Shown here in pieces: positions 37,858 through 47,313 of a stretch of 64,000 nt of DNA; within the stretch, counting starts at the first letter, position 1; every line of letters starts with the position of its first letter. The stretch is from the NCBI RefSeq assembly GCF_016107525.1, contig NZ_JABASR010000003.1:223429-287428 (forward strand). Reading direction: 5' to 3'. The translations under genes and the position numbers were made by a program. Under the pieces are notes generated by a model. That model saw nothing but the letters and a program-made list of their open reading frames with translations, was not told the origin of the DNA and made no database searches. The stretch comes from Psychrobacter aquimaris (GTDB taxonomy: Bacteria; Pseudomonadota; Gammaproteobacteria; Pseudomonadales; Moraxellaceae).

Positions 37858-38757
37858 TTAGCTCATTTGTGCCATACGCCAGTGATGTTCAATATGATCG
37901 TTAATCACCGTTTGGATAAAATAGTAGCTATGATCGTGACCCGCCTGATAACGCAAGGTTAAGGGCTGATTGGCTTTGTCACAAGCGCGTTGTAATTTAG
38001 CGGTTTGTAGTTGACCCTCTGCTAAAAAATTATCAGCCGCGCCTTGATCTACCAAGATACTTGCATACTGCTGCCCAGATTTTTTAATCATCTGCGCGGC
38101 ATCTGCCTGTGCCCATCGTGATTTATCATCGCCAAAGTACTCTGTATAAGCGGCTTGTCCCCATGCCGACTCACTGGCCGCACAGACAGGCGATAATGCT
38201 GAGACACTGACGAATTTTCCTGGAAACTTAAAGCCCAATAGTAATGCTCCGTGACCGCCCATCGAGTGACCTGTGACACCGATGCTATGGATAGGAAACT
38301 CAGAGCGTAACAAGTCGTATAACTCATCAACGATATAGCTTTGCATATTAAAATGCTTTGACCAAGGCGATTGCGTCGCATCAACATAATAGCTTGCACC
38401 CTGACCGACAAAATAACGCTCATCATTGGGCACTTCATTGCTATCACTGCCTTCACTACTTCTAGGAGAGGTGTCAGGTGCAATAAAAATTATGCCAAGC
38501 TCACTACATTTTTGCTGAAAATGTGCTTTATGAGTGACGTTATCAGCATTACAAGTGAGACCTGATAAGTATAGAATCGCCGGACAACGTCGACCAGCAA
38601 GCGCTTCATCTGGCATATAAATGCTAAAGGTCATCGGCGTTTTGGTCGATGACGATTCATGGCTATAGTAATGCTGCTCACCATCGAAACAGCGATTGAC
38701 GCTGATCTGTGTGATCTTTGAGTTGGTAGATAAACTGTGTTTATAAGAATTATTCAT
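37858..38757 (-). CDS. fghA: S-formylglutathione hydrolase
   Basis: 299 residues of esterase D type. The nucleophile is S165 in GHSMGGHGAL, with a likely acid D242 (VDQGAADNFL) and H276 (AGHDHSYYF). The oxyanion region is LYLSGLTCNADN. It hydrolyses S-formylglutathione to glutathione and formate in formaldehyde detoxification. About 20 residues at the N terminus precede the usual start. The expected partner, S-(hydroxymethyl)glutathione dehydrogenase, is not in this window. Confidence 0.93.
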   Translation of the reverse strand: MNNSYKHSLSTNSKITQISVNRCFDGEQHYYSHESSSTKTPMTFSIYMPDEALAGRRCPAILYLSGLTCNADNVTHKAHFQQKCSELGIIFIAPDTSPRSSEGSDSNEVPNDERYFVGQGASYYVDATQSPWSKHFNMQSYIVDELYDLLRSEFPIHSIGVTGHSMGGHGALLLGFKFPGKFVSVSALSPVCAASESAWGQAAYTEYFGDDKSRWAQADAAQMIKKSGQQYASILVDQGAADNFLAEGQLQTAKLQRACDKANQPLTLRYQAGHDHSYYFIQTVINDHIEHHWRMAQMS

Positions 38758-38861
38758 GAGCGATATCCTTTTTATCCAAAGTAAAGTACACGATGACTTA
38801 TAAAAAGCATTGATAAAGTAATATTAGTACTTTTCCAAAAGCACTTAGTACTCAGTCATTA

Positions 38862-38938
38862 TACCATTCACAAAAATTAGAGTAGTAAGGAAAGCGAGTA
38901 TCAGTATTACAGATTCTAGACTAAATAAGTTTAATACG
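38862..38938. repeat. Dispersed intergenic repeat, copy B
   Basis: Aligns with 18336-18415 over about 77 bp: ACCATT, CAAAAA, GAGTAG, AAAGCGAGTATCA, TATTACA and a final TTTAATACGG. As with copy A, it lies between two minus-strand genes, here fghA and the C13 peptidase gene. Confidence 0.65.
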
Positions 38939-38971
38939 GCTCATCGTAATTTTTGGGTTTTGGGTTTACTG

Positions 38972-40453
38972 TTAGTTGGCAGTGATTGCAGTACTAGCCG
39001 CTGGCTGATCAGAAGCACTATCCTCTGCGATATTAATGGCAATAGAATCACTATCATTAATAATGCTGGCAACTGGTGGTCGGGTTTTATCAAACAATAC
39101 TTGTTCAAATGCTGGCAAAGCAGTCTCCATCAGACTACCTATCACCATCTGTGGCTCTGATGGTTCAAAACCCATCGCACTCTCGCGCTCATTCACACGC
39201 AAACGAGCATCCTTAAAGGCCGATTCAAAACTGGTATTGCCACGCAAGCTTTCAGCGAAAAATGCTTGCCCAAAATAGGTCATCTCAGCGGTATTGGTAC
39301 AGCCAAATGATGCCTTATCCGCCGCTGACGCGGTAATCACCACCGTGGTTGGAGAGGCCAATTCATCGATAAATGAGCCTGAATAGCAGGCTGATACCAC
39401 AATCACCCGCCAGCGAATACCTGAAGCGTCCAGCGCCTCCCGTAACCATGCGGCGTCTAGATTTTCCATTGCCAATGGTGGATTTGCTAATTGAATGATA
39501 TTTTCGTTACCGTGTGAAGACAAAGTCAGAAATAACACATCCTCATCGGCATTCATCTGCTGACCAATTTTCTTTAAACCACGCAGAATGCTGGTTTTGG
39601 TGGCGATGGGCTCATCTAGCCAACTATAGGTATTATTGATCAACGAGAGTGAATGTCCACTGGTGCCAAAACGCACATCGAACAGCTCACGCACTTTATT
39701 AATCTCAGAGCGAAAAACGTCTTGACCAGAGAATCCTGCCACTCCCATAAAATACCAGTCGGTCTTGCCTAAAATGCTAGGATCGATACTATTTAATGCT
39801 TGCTGTAGCAAACGAGGCTGCTCATATAATGCTGCTTCTGCTAAAACAGGCTCGACAGGAATCTGCTTAAATATCGGTTGGTCTGCGACATTACGCTGCC
39901 AAATCGTCAATAGTGCGACTGCACCTACCAATACAATGACCCGCTCCCACCACGGTATACGTAGACGACGAAAAAAAATCCATAATAATGCTAACGTCTG
40001 CCATAAAAACAGCACTAAAAACAGTATGGGTAAAAGCGCATAGCTCCAATCTGGCAACCAACCATAACTGCCCAAAAACTGCACCAAGCTTTGTAATAGT
40101 GCAGATAAGGTATCAGCAACTAACCACAATACCACGGGCACAAACATCAGCGTTTGATTGCCAGCGCGCCGTGCCAAAATGATGCCGCCCAATAAAATTA
40201 TCATCGGCCAAATCAAGTAGCTGACCAACCCTTGCTCATTAAAGATACTGCCATTTTCCGCGGCCAACCACGAAAAAAGCACGTTGCTACCAAGCGCTAA
40301 GAGGGCAAAGACAGCAAATTGAATAAAGGTCGGTTTTACCCAAGAAAACGCGCGCGTCGACCCTACTAGCATCCACAAGGTTGCAATAATATTGGCAGCG
40401 AAATTGAGTGAAAAACGCTGAAGCGATATAGTTTTTAACGACGCAAGTGACAA
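38972..40453 (-). CDS. Membrane-anchored C13-family (legumain/caspase-like) cysteine peptidase
   Basis: 493 residues. Five membrane helices (about 41-62, 76-94, 102-122, 138-160, 170-187) are followed by a C13 peptidase domain. It has the catalytic histidine H314 in LTLSSHGNEN and the catalytic cysteine C356 in VVSACYSGSF, with STF-type beta strands before each. Clan CD enzymes cleave after specific residues (Asp/Asn/Arg); the target here is unknown. The tail (460-493) is polar. The start appears to be TTG at 40451-40453, with AGAGG nine bases upstream; the next ATG would cut into the first helical region. The orientation of the domain relative to the membrane is not certain. Confidence 0.82.
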   Translation of the reverse strand: MSLASLKTISLQRFSLNFAANIIATLWMLVGSTRAFSWVKPTFIQFAVFALLALGSNVLFSWLAAENGSIFNEQGLVSYLIWPMIILLGGIILARRAGNQTLMFVPVVLWLVADTLSALLQSLVQFLGSYGWLPDWSYALLPILFLVLFLWQTLALLWIFFRRLRIPWWERVIVLVGAVALLTIWQRNVADQPIFKQIPVEPVLAEAALYEQPRLLQQALNSIDPSILGKTDWYFMGVAGFSGQDVFRSEINKVRELFDVRFGTSGHSLSLINNTYSWLDEPIATKTSILRGLKKIGQQMNADEDVLFLTLSSHGNENIIQLANPPLAMENLDAAWLREALDASGIRWRVIVVSACYSGSFIDELASPTTVVITASAADKASFGCTNTAEMTYFGQAFFAESLRGNTSFESAFKDARLRVNERESAMGFEPSEPQMVIGSLMETALPAFEQVLFDKTRPPVASIINDSDSIAINIAEDSASDQPAASTAITAN

Positions 40454-40795
40454 AGACTTAGACCTCTAGCCAGCCGAGAAAAGAAAGTGAGCTGATGATG
40501 ACTTTTGGTGTGGCAGCTACTAAATGTCGTTAATTCACATTTTTTATATAGCGTATGGACATCAATATGACATTCAATTCACAATGAGATGATCATAAGA
40601 AACGAATAGCACAGACCAAAAATATGACTAAATAGTTTAGCTCGCTAATCTAACGCGATTGTAACGGATTGTCGGTCAAGAGGATAAGGCTGATTTGTAA
40701 AATTCGCTTAAATTTGGTTGAGAACATATAAAAAAGGAGGTCTTGAATCCAAGACCTCCTTTTACTTCAATAATGACTATATTAAAGACCCAATA
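40454..40795. other. Intergenic region between the C13 peptidase gene and htpG
   Basis: 342 bp. It contains the htpG terminator at 40731-40764 and, nearer the peptidase gene, the region expected to hold that gene's promoter. No other structure was recognised. Confidence 0.5.
40731..40764 (-). terminator. Intrinsic terminator of htpG
   Basis: AAAAGGAGGTCTTG and CAAGACCTCCTTTT form a perfect 14-bp stem with a four-base loop. On the minus strand it is followed by further T residues, 32 bp after the htpG stop. Confidence 0.92.
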
Positions 40796-42829
40796 CTATC
40801 TCATTAAAAGCTCGTTAACACGTTTTAAATAAGCGGCTGGATCATCTAACTGACCACCATCTGCTAGTAATGCTTGGTCAAAAATAACTTGCGCAAGCTT
40901 ATCAAAATCGACATCTGATTGCTCACTACTTTCAAGCTTTTTAATCAATGGATGATCAGGGTTAACTTCAAGCGTCGGCTTGCTTTCTGGCACATCTTGA
41001 CCCATTTGCTTAAGCATTTGAATCATCTGTGGTGATAACTCACCTTCACCAACGACCAAGCAAGCAGGACTATCAACCAAACGCGTCGATACTTTAACGT
41101 CTTTGGCACGTTCACCTAATGCCGTTTTCAGCTTATCAACGACAGGCTTCATGGTTTCTTGAGCTTTTTCAGCTTCAGCTTTTTCGGCATCGTCTTGCAA
41201 GTCGCCCAAATCAACTGCACCTTTGGCGATGTTTTGTAGCGGTGTCTCATCAAATGAGGTCAAGAAGTTCATTGCCCACTCATCAACACGGCTAGTCATC
41301 AAAATAACTTCGATGCCTTTCTTTTTGAACAGCTCAAGTTGTGGGCTGTTCTTTGCTGCCGCTAAATTGTCAGCTGTTAGATAATAGATGGCTTTTTGAC
41401 CGTCTTTCATACGCGCTTTATAGTCTTCAAAGCTGGTTGTCACACTATCTTGAGTACTGGTTGCATAACGCAGCAATTTGGCAATACGTTCTTGATTGCC
41501 CATGTCTTCGCCCAGACCTTCTTTAATAACATCACCAAATTCAGCGTAGAACTGCGCGAATTTTTCTTGCTTATCACTGTCTTCACTGTTGGCTAGACTG
41601 GCAAGCAAAGTCAAAATACGACGCGCGTTACCATCACGGATAGATTTCACATCACGCGACTCTTGTAATAGCTCGCGGCTGACGTTCAATGGCAAGTCAG
41701 CTGAATCAATGACCCCTTTGACAAACCGCAGGTACATCGGCAACAGTTGCTCAGCTTCATCCATGATGAATACGCGTTTAACATAAAGCTTTAGACCATG
41801 CTGCTGCTCACGAGTGTACAAATCTACAGGGGCTTTTTTAGGAATATACAATAGCTGCGTATACTGAACACGACCTTCGACACGGTTATGCGTCCATGCT
41901 AGTGGCGCGTCCATGTCATAGGTGATGTTTTTATAAAAATCGATATACTCTTCATCTTCAATCTCAGAAGCTGAACGTGTCCATAGTGCGCTGGCTTTAT
42001 TAATGGTTTCCCACTCATCAGTCAATACCATCTCGCCACTAGCAGGTGCGTCGTCATTCTCATCTTCCTTGACATCTTCTTGCCAAACTTCTTTACGCAT
42101 CTGAATCGGCAAGCTGATATGGTCTGAGTATTTATTAACCAACTGCTTAATTTTTCCACGGTCTAAATAGCTGTCTTCGCCCTCACTATATTGTTCTTTT
42201 AAATGCAAAGTAATGGCGGTGCCGCGTGTCGCTTTATTGATCGGCTCAACCGTAAAGCTACCCGTACCATCTGATACCCAGCGCACGCCCTTATCCGCAG
42301 GCTCGCCAGCTTTGCGCGATTCAACACTGATAGTATCGGCAACGATAAAACCTGAGTAGAAACCAACACCGAACTGTCCGATTAATTGACCATCTTGCTT
42401 TTGAGATTCAGATAGCTTGTCTAAAAATGCTTTAGTACCAGACTTGGCAATCGTGCCTAAGTTTTCGATGGCATCGGCTTCATTCATCCCGATACCGTTG
42501 TCGGTAAAGGTAATGGTTTTAGCATCTTCATCGACAGCAATGCGAATTTTTAGCTCGCCATCGTCTTCATAAAGGCTGTCATCATTGGTCGCTTCAAAGC
42601 GCAATTTATCACAGGCATCAGAGGCATTTGAGACTAGCTCACGGACAAAGATATCCGAATTAGAGTAAAGCGAATGCGTGACTAAGTGTAGCAGTTGCGC
42701 CACTTCTGCTTCAAAGGTATGTTTTTTTAATTCAGGGGTGCTTTCATTAGCGGCACTGTCATTAGCAGTGTCTTTATTAACATTAATATCATCAACATTT
42801 TTATTGTCTGCTGGGGTCTGTTCACTCAT
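40796..42829 (-). CDS. htpG: Molecular chaperone HtpG (Hsp90)
   Basis: 677 residues against 624 in E. coli. The GHKL ATPase domain has [24 protein letters not shown] and [16 protein letters not shown]. The middle domain has [20 protein letters not shown] and [11 protein letters not shown]. The C-terminal dimerisation domain ends [13 protein letters not shown]. The N terminus carries an extra, asparagine- and aspartate-rich tail of about 35 residues ([18 protein letters not shown]). The ATG is preceded by AAAGGAG, nine bases away. It should be induced by heat, but I could not place a sigma-32 promoter with confidence. Confidence 0.97.
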   Translation of the reverse strand: MSEQTPADNKNVDDINVNKDTANDSAANESTPELKKHTFEAEVAQLLHLVTHSLYSNSDIFVRELVSNASDACDKLRFEATNDDSLYEDDGELKIRIAVDEDAKTITFTDNGIGMNEADAIENLGTIAKSGTKAFLDKLSESQKQDGQLIGQFGVGFYSGFIVADTISVESRKAGEPADKGVRWVSDGTGSFTVEPINKATRGTAITLHLKEQYSEGEDSYLDRGKIKQLVNKYSDHISLPIQMRKEVWQEDVKEDENDDAPASGEMVLTDEWETINKASALWTRSASEIEDEEYIDFYKNITYDMDAPLAWTHNRVEGRVQYTQLLYIPKKAPVDLYTREQQHGLKLYVKRVFIMDEAEQLLPMYLRFVKGVIDSADLPLNVSRELLQESRDVKSIRDGNARRILTLLASLANSEDSDKQEKFAQFYAEFGDVIKEGLGEDMGNQERIAKLLRYATSTQDSVTTSFEDYKARMKDGQKAIYYLTADNLAAAKNSPQLELFKKKGIEVILMTSRVDEWAMNFLTSFDETPLQNIAKGAVDLGDLQDDAEKAEAEKAQETMKPVVDKLKTALGERAKDVKVSTRLVDSPACLVVGEGELSPQMIQMLKQMGQDVPESKPTLEVNPDHPLIKKLESSEQSDVDFDKLAQVIFDQALLADGGQLDDPAAYLKRVNELLMR

Positions 42830-43302
42830 AAAAAACTCCTTTAATTTATGTCAAAAACTTATTATAAAATAGCAATCATTCGACTGTCTCTACTCAGATG
42901 CAAATTAAGCAGTTCAGTTTCGAATATCGCTGAGCTGTTTATACTAATAGGGGCGTAGCAGAATATTTCAAGCTAAAAAGCATAATTCAACAAAAACACC
43001 GCCCTAGTTTCCTAAGGCGGTGTCGTCATTGCGATAATAGGTTTAGCAATGTCTAATGCCAGTCATATTTTGTGGTTAGATACTATTACAATCCATTACC
43101 ATTGATTTGTATCATTAATTGATTAAATTCTTTGGTTTTTTTCAGAAAAACCTAACTTGCTTTTGAATCATCCAAGTGCCTTATTCCTTGGAATGACTGT
43201 TATTAAGAACGATAAATATTCACAGCGCAAGCACTCTCGATCAGCCTTGCCATCACTTTTTTGAAGCGAATCAACGATGTCAAATCAAATACCGCTGAGC
43301 AG
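42830..43302. other. Intergenic region upstream of htpG
   Basis: 473 bp. It holds the htpG promoter region and, on the minus strand, a terminator at 42991-43023 (separate entry). No coding frame or further repeat was recognised. Confidence 0.5.
42991..43023 (-). terminator. Intrinsic terminator on the minus strand
   Basis: On the minus strand ACACCGCCTTAG pairs with CTAGGGCGGTGT (one G-T pair) around a GAAA tetraloop, then TTTTTG. It is the first such signal after the thioesterase gene, 280 bp downstream of that gene's stop, so either the transcript has a long 3' tail or it ends a separate small RNA. Confidence 0.8.
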
Positions 43303-44121
43303 TTAACGCGCCATCGGACGAATCGTCAAAATTTGCTCACTACGACCAAAAGGGCCATGGAGGTCATGCAATACAGCACTGGTCAGTCCTATGCCATCAT
43401 CGCCATACTGTTGCACCGCTTCGATGCCAAGCCAGCGACCTTGCGGCGCACGATGCATATGAATTTGCAAATCTATATTGGGGAACATCCATTCTAACTC
43501 TGACAAGCCAAGCCCAAGCCGCGGCACAACGCCATTGGCCGTATCGACCATGCCCAATAGATGCACCAAGTCATCAGTCGGCTCGCCCTCGATCATTTCC
43601 ACATCATTGGTGATCCAGACCATACCGCGGCCAGGGCGACGCTGCGTATCATCAGCGACCAAGCGCACGCTCTCAATAAAACCGCCTGGCCAGCCTTTCA
43701 TATCTTCCCAAATGGGCAACTCTTCAGGTTTATGTGCCGCTTTTTGGTCTTCAATGCCTGCAATCTCGCTGGTATCTTGGGTCATTAGACGCCATGCGCG
43801 TGCAATAATCGCATCACGGCCGCGACTGCTCATGACTGCTTCAATAAGTTCAATAGTCTTGCCCGGACGAATACAACGCGTGGTAATAGTAAAATCATCC
43901 AGTGGAATCAATCCTAAAATATCAAGACTAATGCGCGCAATACGCATGTTTTCTTGCGGCTCATAACCATTGAGCTCAGCTGTGAGCAATCCTGTCGCTG
44001 GTGCCATATGCTGTTCATGCTCATTCCAAGCGCCTTGGGCATGTTTAGTAGGCTGATAATGTGCGACGTTGACGCCGTCTTCTCGCTGTTCGCGTTTGGT
44101 AAATTTATAATAAGCTGACAT
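43303..44121 (-). CDS. Double-hotdog acyl-CoA thioesterase-family protein
   Basis: 272 residues with two hotdog-like halves. Residues about 28-125 read GAWNEHEQHMAPATGLLTAEL and IARISLDILGLIPLDDFTIT, with IRPGKTIELIEAVM. Residues about 190-272 read TNDVEMIEGEPTDDLVHLLG and IDLQIHMHRAPQGRWLGIEA. This is the thioesterase family seen in TesB-like proteins (4HBT_3 type). It probably hydrolyses acyl-CoA; chain length is unknown. The stop is followed by a 280-bp gap to a terminator. The ATG follows AGGACAGTC. Confidence 0.82.
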   Translation of the reverse strand: MSAYYKFTKREQREDGVNVAHYQPTKHAQGAWNEHEQHMAPATGLLTAELNGYEPQENMRIARISLDILGLIPLDDFTITTRCIRPGKTIELIEAVMSSRGRDAIIARAWRLMTQDTSEIAGIEDQKAAHKPEELPIWEDMKGWPGGFIESVRLVADDTQRRPGRGMVWITNDVEMIEGEPTDDLVHLLGMVDTANGVVPRLGLGLSELEWMFPNIDLQIHMHRAPQGRWLGIEAVQQYGDDGIGLTSAVLHDLHGPFGRSEQILTIRPMAR

Positions 44122-44135
44122 GACTGTCCTATGGT

Positions 44136-44381
44136 TTATTTACTAAGCTCTTGTTGTTTTAATTTAAGAACCTGACGACTCTTAATGACAAAAAATAATG
44201 CAATGACCATCGCGGCAATTAATACAGCATAAAAAACATTCTTTTCTTGCATAAAATGTACAATATTACTGCCTAGCACGAATCCCACCACGACGATGAC
44301 AAACAGATTCACTTTCAATTGTTTGTTAACCTCAGCGAGAGTGGCTTCTGCCAATACAAATCCTTTTTTTTGCTTTTTCAT
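44136..44381 (-). CDS. Small two-helix membrane protein
   Basis: 81 residues. A lysine-rich start (MKKQKKGFVLAEATLAEVNK) precedes two helices (about 23-41 and 48-66) and a basic end (KSRQVLKLKQQELSK). No family is recognised. It lies 14 bp upstream of the thioesterase gene and 38 bp downstream of ispH on the same strand, so an ispH-led operon is plausible. Confidence 0.6.
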   Translation of the reverse strand: MKKQKKGFVLAEATLAEVNKQLKVNLFVIVVVGFVLGSNIVHFMQEKNVFYAVLIAAMVIALFFVIKSRQVLKLKQQELSK

Positions 44382-44419
44382 TTTACGTTACCTATTAGAT
44401 GCCTTGTACAAAGCCTTAT

Positions 44420-45376
44420 CTATTTACCCACTTGGGTGACTGGAATACGCAAGGCTTTAGGCAGACTGAAGATGACATTTTCTTCAATGCCTGACAGCTC
44501 ACTCGGTAAATCACCACCCCAATCTTGCAGCTGCTGTAGCACTTCTTGAATCAGTACTTCGGGTGCTGATGCTCCAGCGGTGACGCCGATACTCTGCACA
44601 CCATCCAACCAACTTTTATCCATCTCACTGGCATTGTCGATTAAATATGCACGGCAATTCATCCGCTCAGCCAGCTCACGCAGACGATTAGAGTTTGATG
44701 AATTGGGCGAGCCGACTACCAAGACCACCTCACAGCGGCTGGCTAAGTCTTTTACCGCATCTTGGCGGTTTTGAGTGGCATAACAGATATCGTCTTTACG
44801 AGGACCTTGAATACTAGGGAATTTTTCACGCAGCGCATCGATGACGCGCGCTGTGTCATCCATAGATAAGGTGGTTTGGGTAACAAATGCCAAACGTTCA
44901 GCATTTTGTACGCTCAATGCTGCAACATCGGCTTCGTTTTCAACCAAATGAATGTGGCCGCCATGGCGACGGTTAAAGCGCCCCATAGTACCTTCCACTT
45001 CAGGATGTCCAGCATGCCCAATCAATATTGCATCCATACCCTCTTGCGCAAATTTAGCGACTTCGATATGTACTTTAGTGACTAGCGGACAGGTGGCGTC
45101 AAATACGGTCAAATCGCGGCGCTCAGCCTCATCTTCGACGGCTTTTGACACACCATGAGCGGAAAAAATAACGATAGAGCCATCTGGCACTTCATGAAGT
45201 TCTTCAACAAAGACCGCACCGCGATTGGCCAAATCAGAGACGACAAATTTATTATGTACCACCTCGTGACGGACATAAATGGGCGGCTCAAAACGTGTCA
45301 GTGCTTCGTTCACAATCGCAATCGCGCGATCCACACCAGCACAAAATCCACGTGGATTGGCAAGATAAATTTGCAT
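44420..45376 (-). CDS. ispH: 4-hydroxy-3-methylbut-2-enyl diphosphate reductase
   Basis: 318 residues, the last enzyme of the MEP isoprenoid pathway. The [4Fe-4S] ligands are C12 ([11 protein letters not shown]), C96 ([10 protein letters not shown]) and C198 ([11 protein letters not shown]), and the catalytic glutamate lies in HPEVEGT. The start [10 protein letters not shown] at 45374-45376 is that of the family; an ATG five codons upstream lacks support. IspH often neighbours gmk in Moraxellaceae, and here it diverges from it. Confidence 0.97.
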   Translation of the reverse strand: MQIYLANPRGFCAGVDRAIAIVNEALTRFEPPIYVRHEVVHNKFVVSDLANRGAVFVEELHEVPDGSIVIFSAHGVSKAVEDEAERRDLTVFDATCPLVTKVHIEVAKFAQEGMDAILIGHAGHPEVEGTMGRFNRRHGGHIHLVENEADVAALSVQNAERLAFVTQTTLSMDDTARVIDALREKFPSIQGPRKDDICYATQNRQDAVKDLASRCEVVLVVGSPNSSNSNRLRELAERMNCRAYLIDNASEMDKSWLDGVQSIGVTAGASAPEVLIQEVLQQLQDWGGDLPSELSGIEENVIFSLPKALRIPVTQVGK

Positions 45377-45713
45377 AAGAGGGCCTATCATTAGATAATT
45401 TATTATTAAAGCTTAAATACACAACATTAATGTCAAAAGCTTTAATTCAAAAATTGGGATGAATTCATTACGCTACTTTAGCATAATTTGCTTTTATTGC
45501 CTTTGAAAATAGCACGGTACTAGAGCCTGTTTTAACTAGAAGCACACACATATTCATACGTTCAAAGTATTTATCCATAGTGGCATCGTTAACTGCACTT
45601 AATGCACCAAAAACGTGATTTATGCTAAGTCGTCCTATGCCACCTTTATGCTGCTTCGATCATAACGACTGGCCAATAGCAGCTTTAATTAAAATAAAAG
45701 CCAAAAAAGCATT

Positions 45714-45719
45714 TATAAT
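45714..45719 (+). promoter_or_regulatory. Possible -10 box of gmk or of a leader RNA
   Basis: A consensus TATAAT lies 22 bp before the leader hairpin. The -35 region is poor (no TTGACA-like hexamer at 16-18 bp), so confidence is limited. It would give a start near 45726. Confidence 0.4.
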
Positions 45720-45740
45720 AGTGCATCAATGACAACTTCT

Positions 45741-45770
45741 ATCGCCATACATGATGGCGATTTTTCTTTT
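45741..45770 (+). terminator. Terminator-like hairpin in the gmk leader
   Basis: ATCGCCAT and ATGGCGAT form a perfect 8-bp stem with the loop ACATG, directly followed by TTTTCTTTT on the plus strand. The nearest plus-strand gene upstream is more than 11 kb away, so this signal cannot end an upstream gene. It suggests attenuation of gmk or a short independent RNA. The reverse strand has no T run. Confidence 0.65.
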
Positions 45771-45857
45771 TACCAGTTTTTAGCCGTTTACTAAAACAGC
45801 TTTTGCTCTTTTACTCGCACAGATTTTACTAAGACACACTCCATTAGGACAAATTGT

Positions 45858-46484
45858 ATGACAGGTTCATTATTTATTATTACCGCGGCCTCAGGTACGG
45901 GCAAAACCTCATTGGTAAAGCAGCTACTTGCCACGACCAATGACTTAACCGTCAGTGTGTCACATACCACACGCGAGCCGCGTCCTGGCGAGATTGATGG
46001 TCATCATTATCATTTTACCGACGTCGACAAATTTGTGACTGCCATCGGTGAAAACAAGTTTTTAGAACATGCTGAGGTCTTTGGTAATTACTATGGTACC
46101 TCAGAGCAAAGCGTGCGGACGCAGTTAGAAGCAGGGGTCGATGTTATCTTAGAGATTGATTGGCAGGGCGCACTGCAAGTCAAAAAAATCTTTACTGAAG
46201 CGATTATGATTTTTATTTTACCACCAAGCCTTTCAACCTTACGTCAACGCCTATCGACGCGTGGGCAAGATACTATGGAGGTGATAGAACAACGCCTAGC
46301 CGGCGCAGTGACTGAAATGGCGCAGTACGTCAATTTTGATTATGTCATTATCAACGATAGTTTTGAAGTCGCTTTGACTGAGCTAAAAGCCATTATTGTG
46401 GCGGACAGGCAGACACTTAAACGTCAACAGCAGCGTTATCATCGTACCATCAGCAATTTACTCAGCAATAATGTAGAAGAGTAA
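45858..46484 (+). CDS. gmk: Guanylate kinase
   Basis: 208 residues. The P-loop ASGTGKTSL is at 11-19, the GMP-binding segment [19 protein letters not shown] follows, and the lid region has RLSTRGQDT. It phosphorylates GMP and dGMP to the diphosphates. The ATG at 45858 follows TTAGGACAAATTGT. Gmk, rpoZ and spoT run in the same order as in E. coli and Pseudomonas. The rpoZ start lies 185 bp downstream, with its own promoter candidate. Confidence 0.97.
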   Translation: MTGSLFIITAASGTGKTSLVKQLLATTNDLTVSVSHTTREPRPGEIDGHHYHFTDVDKFVTAIGENKFLEHAEVFGNYYGTSEQSVRTQLEAGVDVILEIDWQGALQVKKIFTEAIMIFILPPSLSTLRQRLSTRGQDTMEVIEQRLAGAVTEMAQYVNFDYVIINDSFEVALTELKAIIVADRQTLKRQQQRYHRTISNLLSNNVEE

Positions 46485-46570
46485 ACCAAGGATAGAACGT
46501 CGCTATCAGTTCAATCGATAAGCACTTATTAATAGACACGCAAAAAGCAACTACGCGACTGGGCAAAAAA

Positions 46571-46579
46571 TGCTATAAT
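46571..46579 (+). promoter_or_regulatory. Extended -10 promoter candidate for rpoZ
   Basis: TGCTATAAT is a full extended -10 (TGnTATAAT), about 90 bp upstream of the rpoZ ATG. It would start transcription near 46587. Extended -10 promoters can work without a good -35, and none is seen here. Confidence 0.5.
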
Positions 46580-46669
46580 GTCTCGCTATCCCCCTTTATA
46601 TTTTGATATTATTTTTATTGAGTGGCGGGCAAGCTCCGTGACTAATAAAAACAACCGAGGTAGCTATAT

Positions 46670-46930
46670 ATGGCACGAGTGACGATTGAAGATTGTTTGG
46701 ATAATGTTGATAATCGCTTTGAACTGATTTTAGTGGCAAGCAAACGCGCACGTCAATTGGCCAAAGGTATCGCAGAACCATTGGTTGATGTTGATAATGA
46801 CAAGCCTACGGTATTGGCATTACGTGAAATTGCCGCTGGTAAAATCACTCGCGATATCCTAAATCAGCCAGAGCACAACTTTGCCACCAGTTCATTAGAT
46901 TTGGCACTGTCAGGCGATCATAGCTTTTAA
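46670..46930 (+). CDS. rpoZ: RNA polymerase omega subunit
   Basis: 86 residues, starting [20 protein letters not shown], the omega signature, followed by [13 protein letters not shown] and [11 protein letters not shown]. Omega assists beta-prime folding and forms part of a ppGpp-binding site in E. coli, which fits its neighbour spoT. The ATG follows CGAGG. It is a little shorter than E. coli omega (91). Confidence 0.97.
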   Translation: MARVTIEDCLDNVDNRFELILVASKRARQLAKGIAEPLVDVDNDKPTVLALREIAAGKITRDILNQPEHNFATSSLDLALSGDHSF

Positions 46931-47313
46931 GACACTGTATTGTTAAGATACAGCATTGAAGGTTTGTCGTATGAAAACTATGAAGCTGACAACTGCTTTA
47001 TAAGATAAATACACACAGTGATGACGTATTGACGAGAGACCACAGCATAGGCTGTGGTTTTTTGCTTGTAATGACAGTTGGCTGTGATATTGTTTTGGCT
47101 GTTTTAATCACCATCTATACCTAAAAACCTACCATTGAGTTAGAATTTCTAAACTTTTATAGCGCCTGCTCGCTTAGCAGTTGACATTGAATGCGATTTA
47201 CGATTAATTAGAGGATGGCCTACCTATTTTTCATAGGTCAGCATTCATTCAGTCACCATTTACCTCGATAGACAGTCAGGCAAATAGGTAATGGAAAATA
47301 GGATCGTTACTTT
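46931..47313. other. Gap between rpoZ and spoT
   Basis: 383 bp. A terminator for rpoZ lies at 47039-47063, so spoT should have its own promoter in 47064-47300. A short inverted repeat (ACCTAT and ATAGGT, 47223-47238) lies about 75 bp before spoT. No gene was found. Confidence 0.5.
47039..47063 (+). terminator. Intrinsic terminator after rpoZ
   Basis: ACCACAGC and GCTGTGGT form a perfect 8-bp stem with a four-base loop, then TTTTT. It separates rpoZ from spoT. Confidence 0.88.

Larger units (their letters stand above)
45377..45857. other. Divergent region ispH / gmk
   Basis: 481 bp with an inverted repeat ATTAAAGCTT / AAGCTTTAAT (45405-45414 and 45437-45446) near ispH. Further on is a -10-like TATAAT at 45714-45719 and a terminator-like hairpin at 45741-45770 in the gmk direction. 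These are given separately. Confidence 0.5.

Noticed and set aside
43478..43966. A 162-codon plus-strand frame opposite the thioesterase gene
   Set aside because: An antisense shadow of a well-supported gene, with no supporting features.
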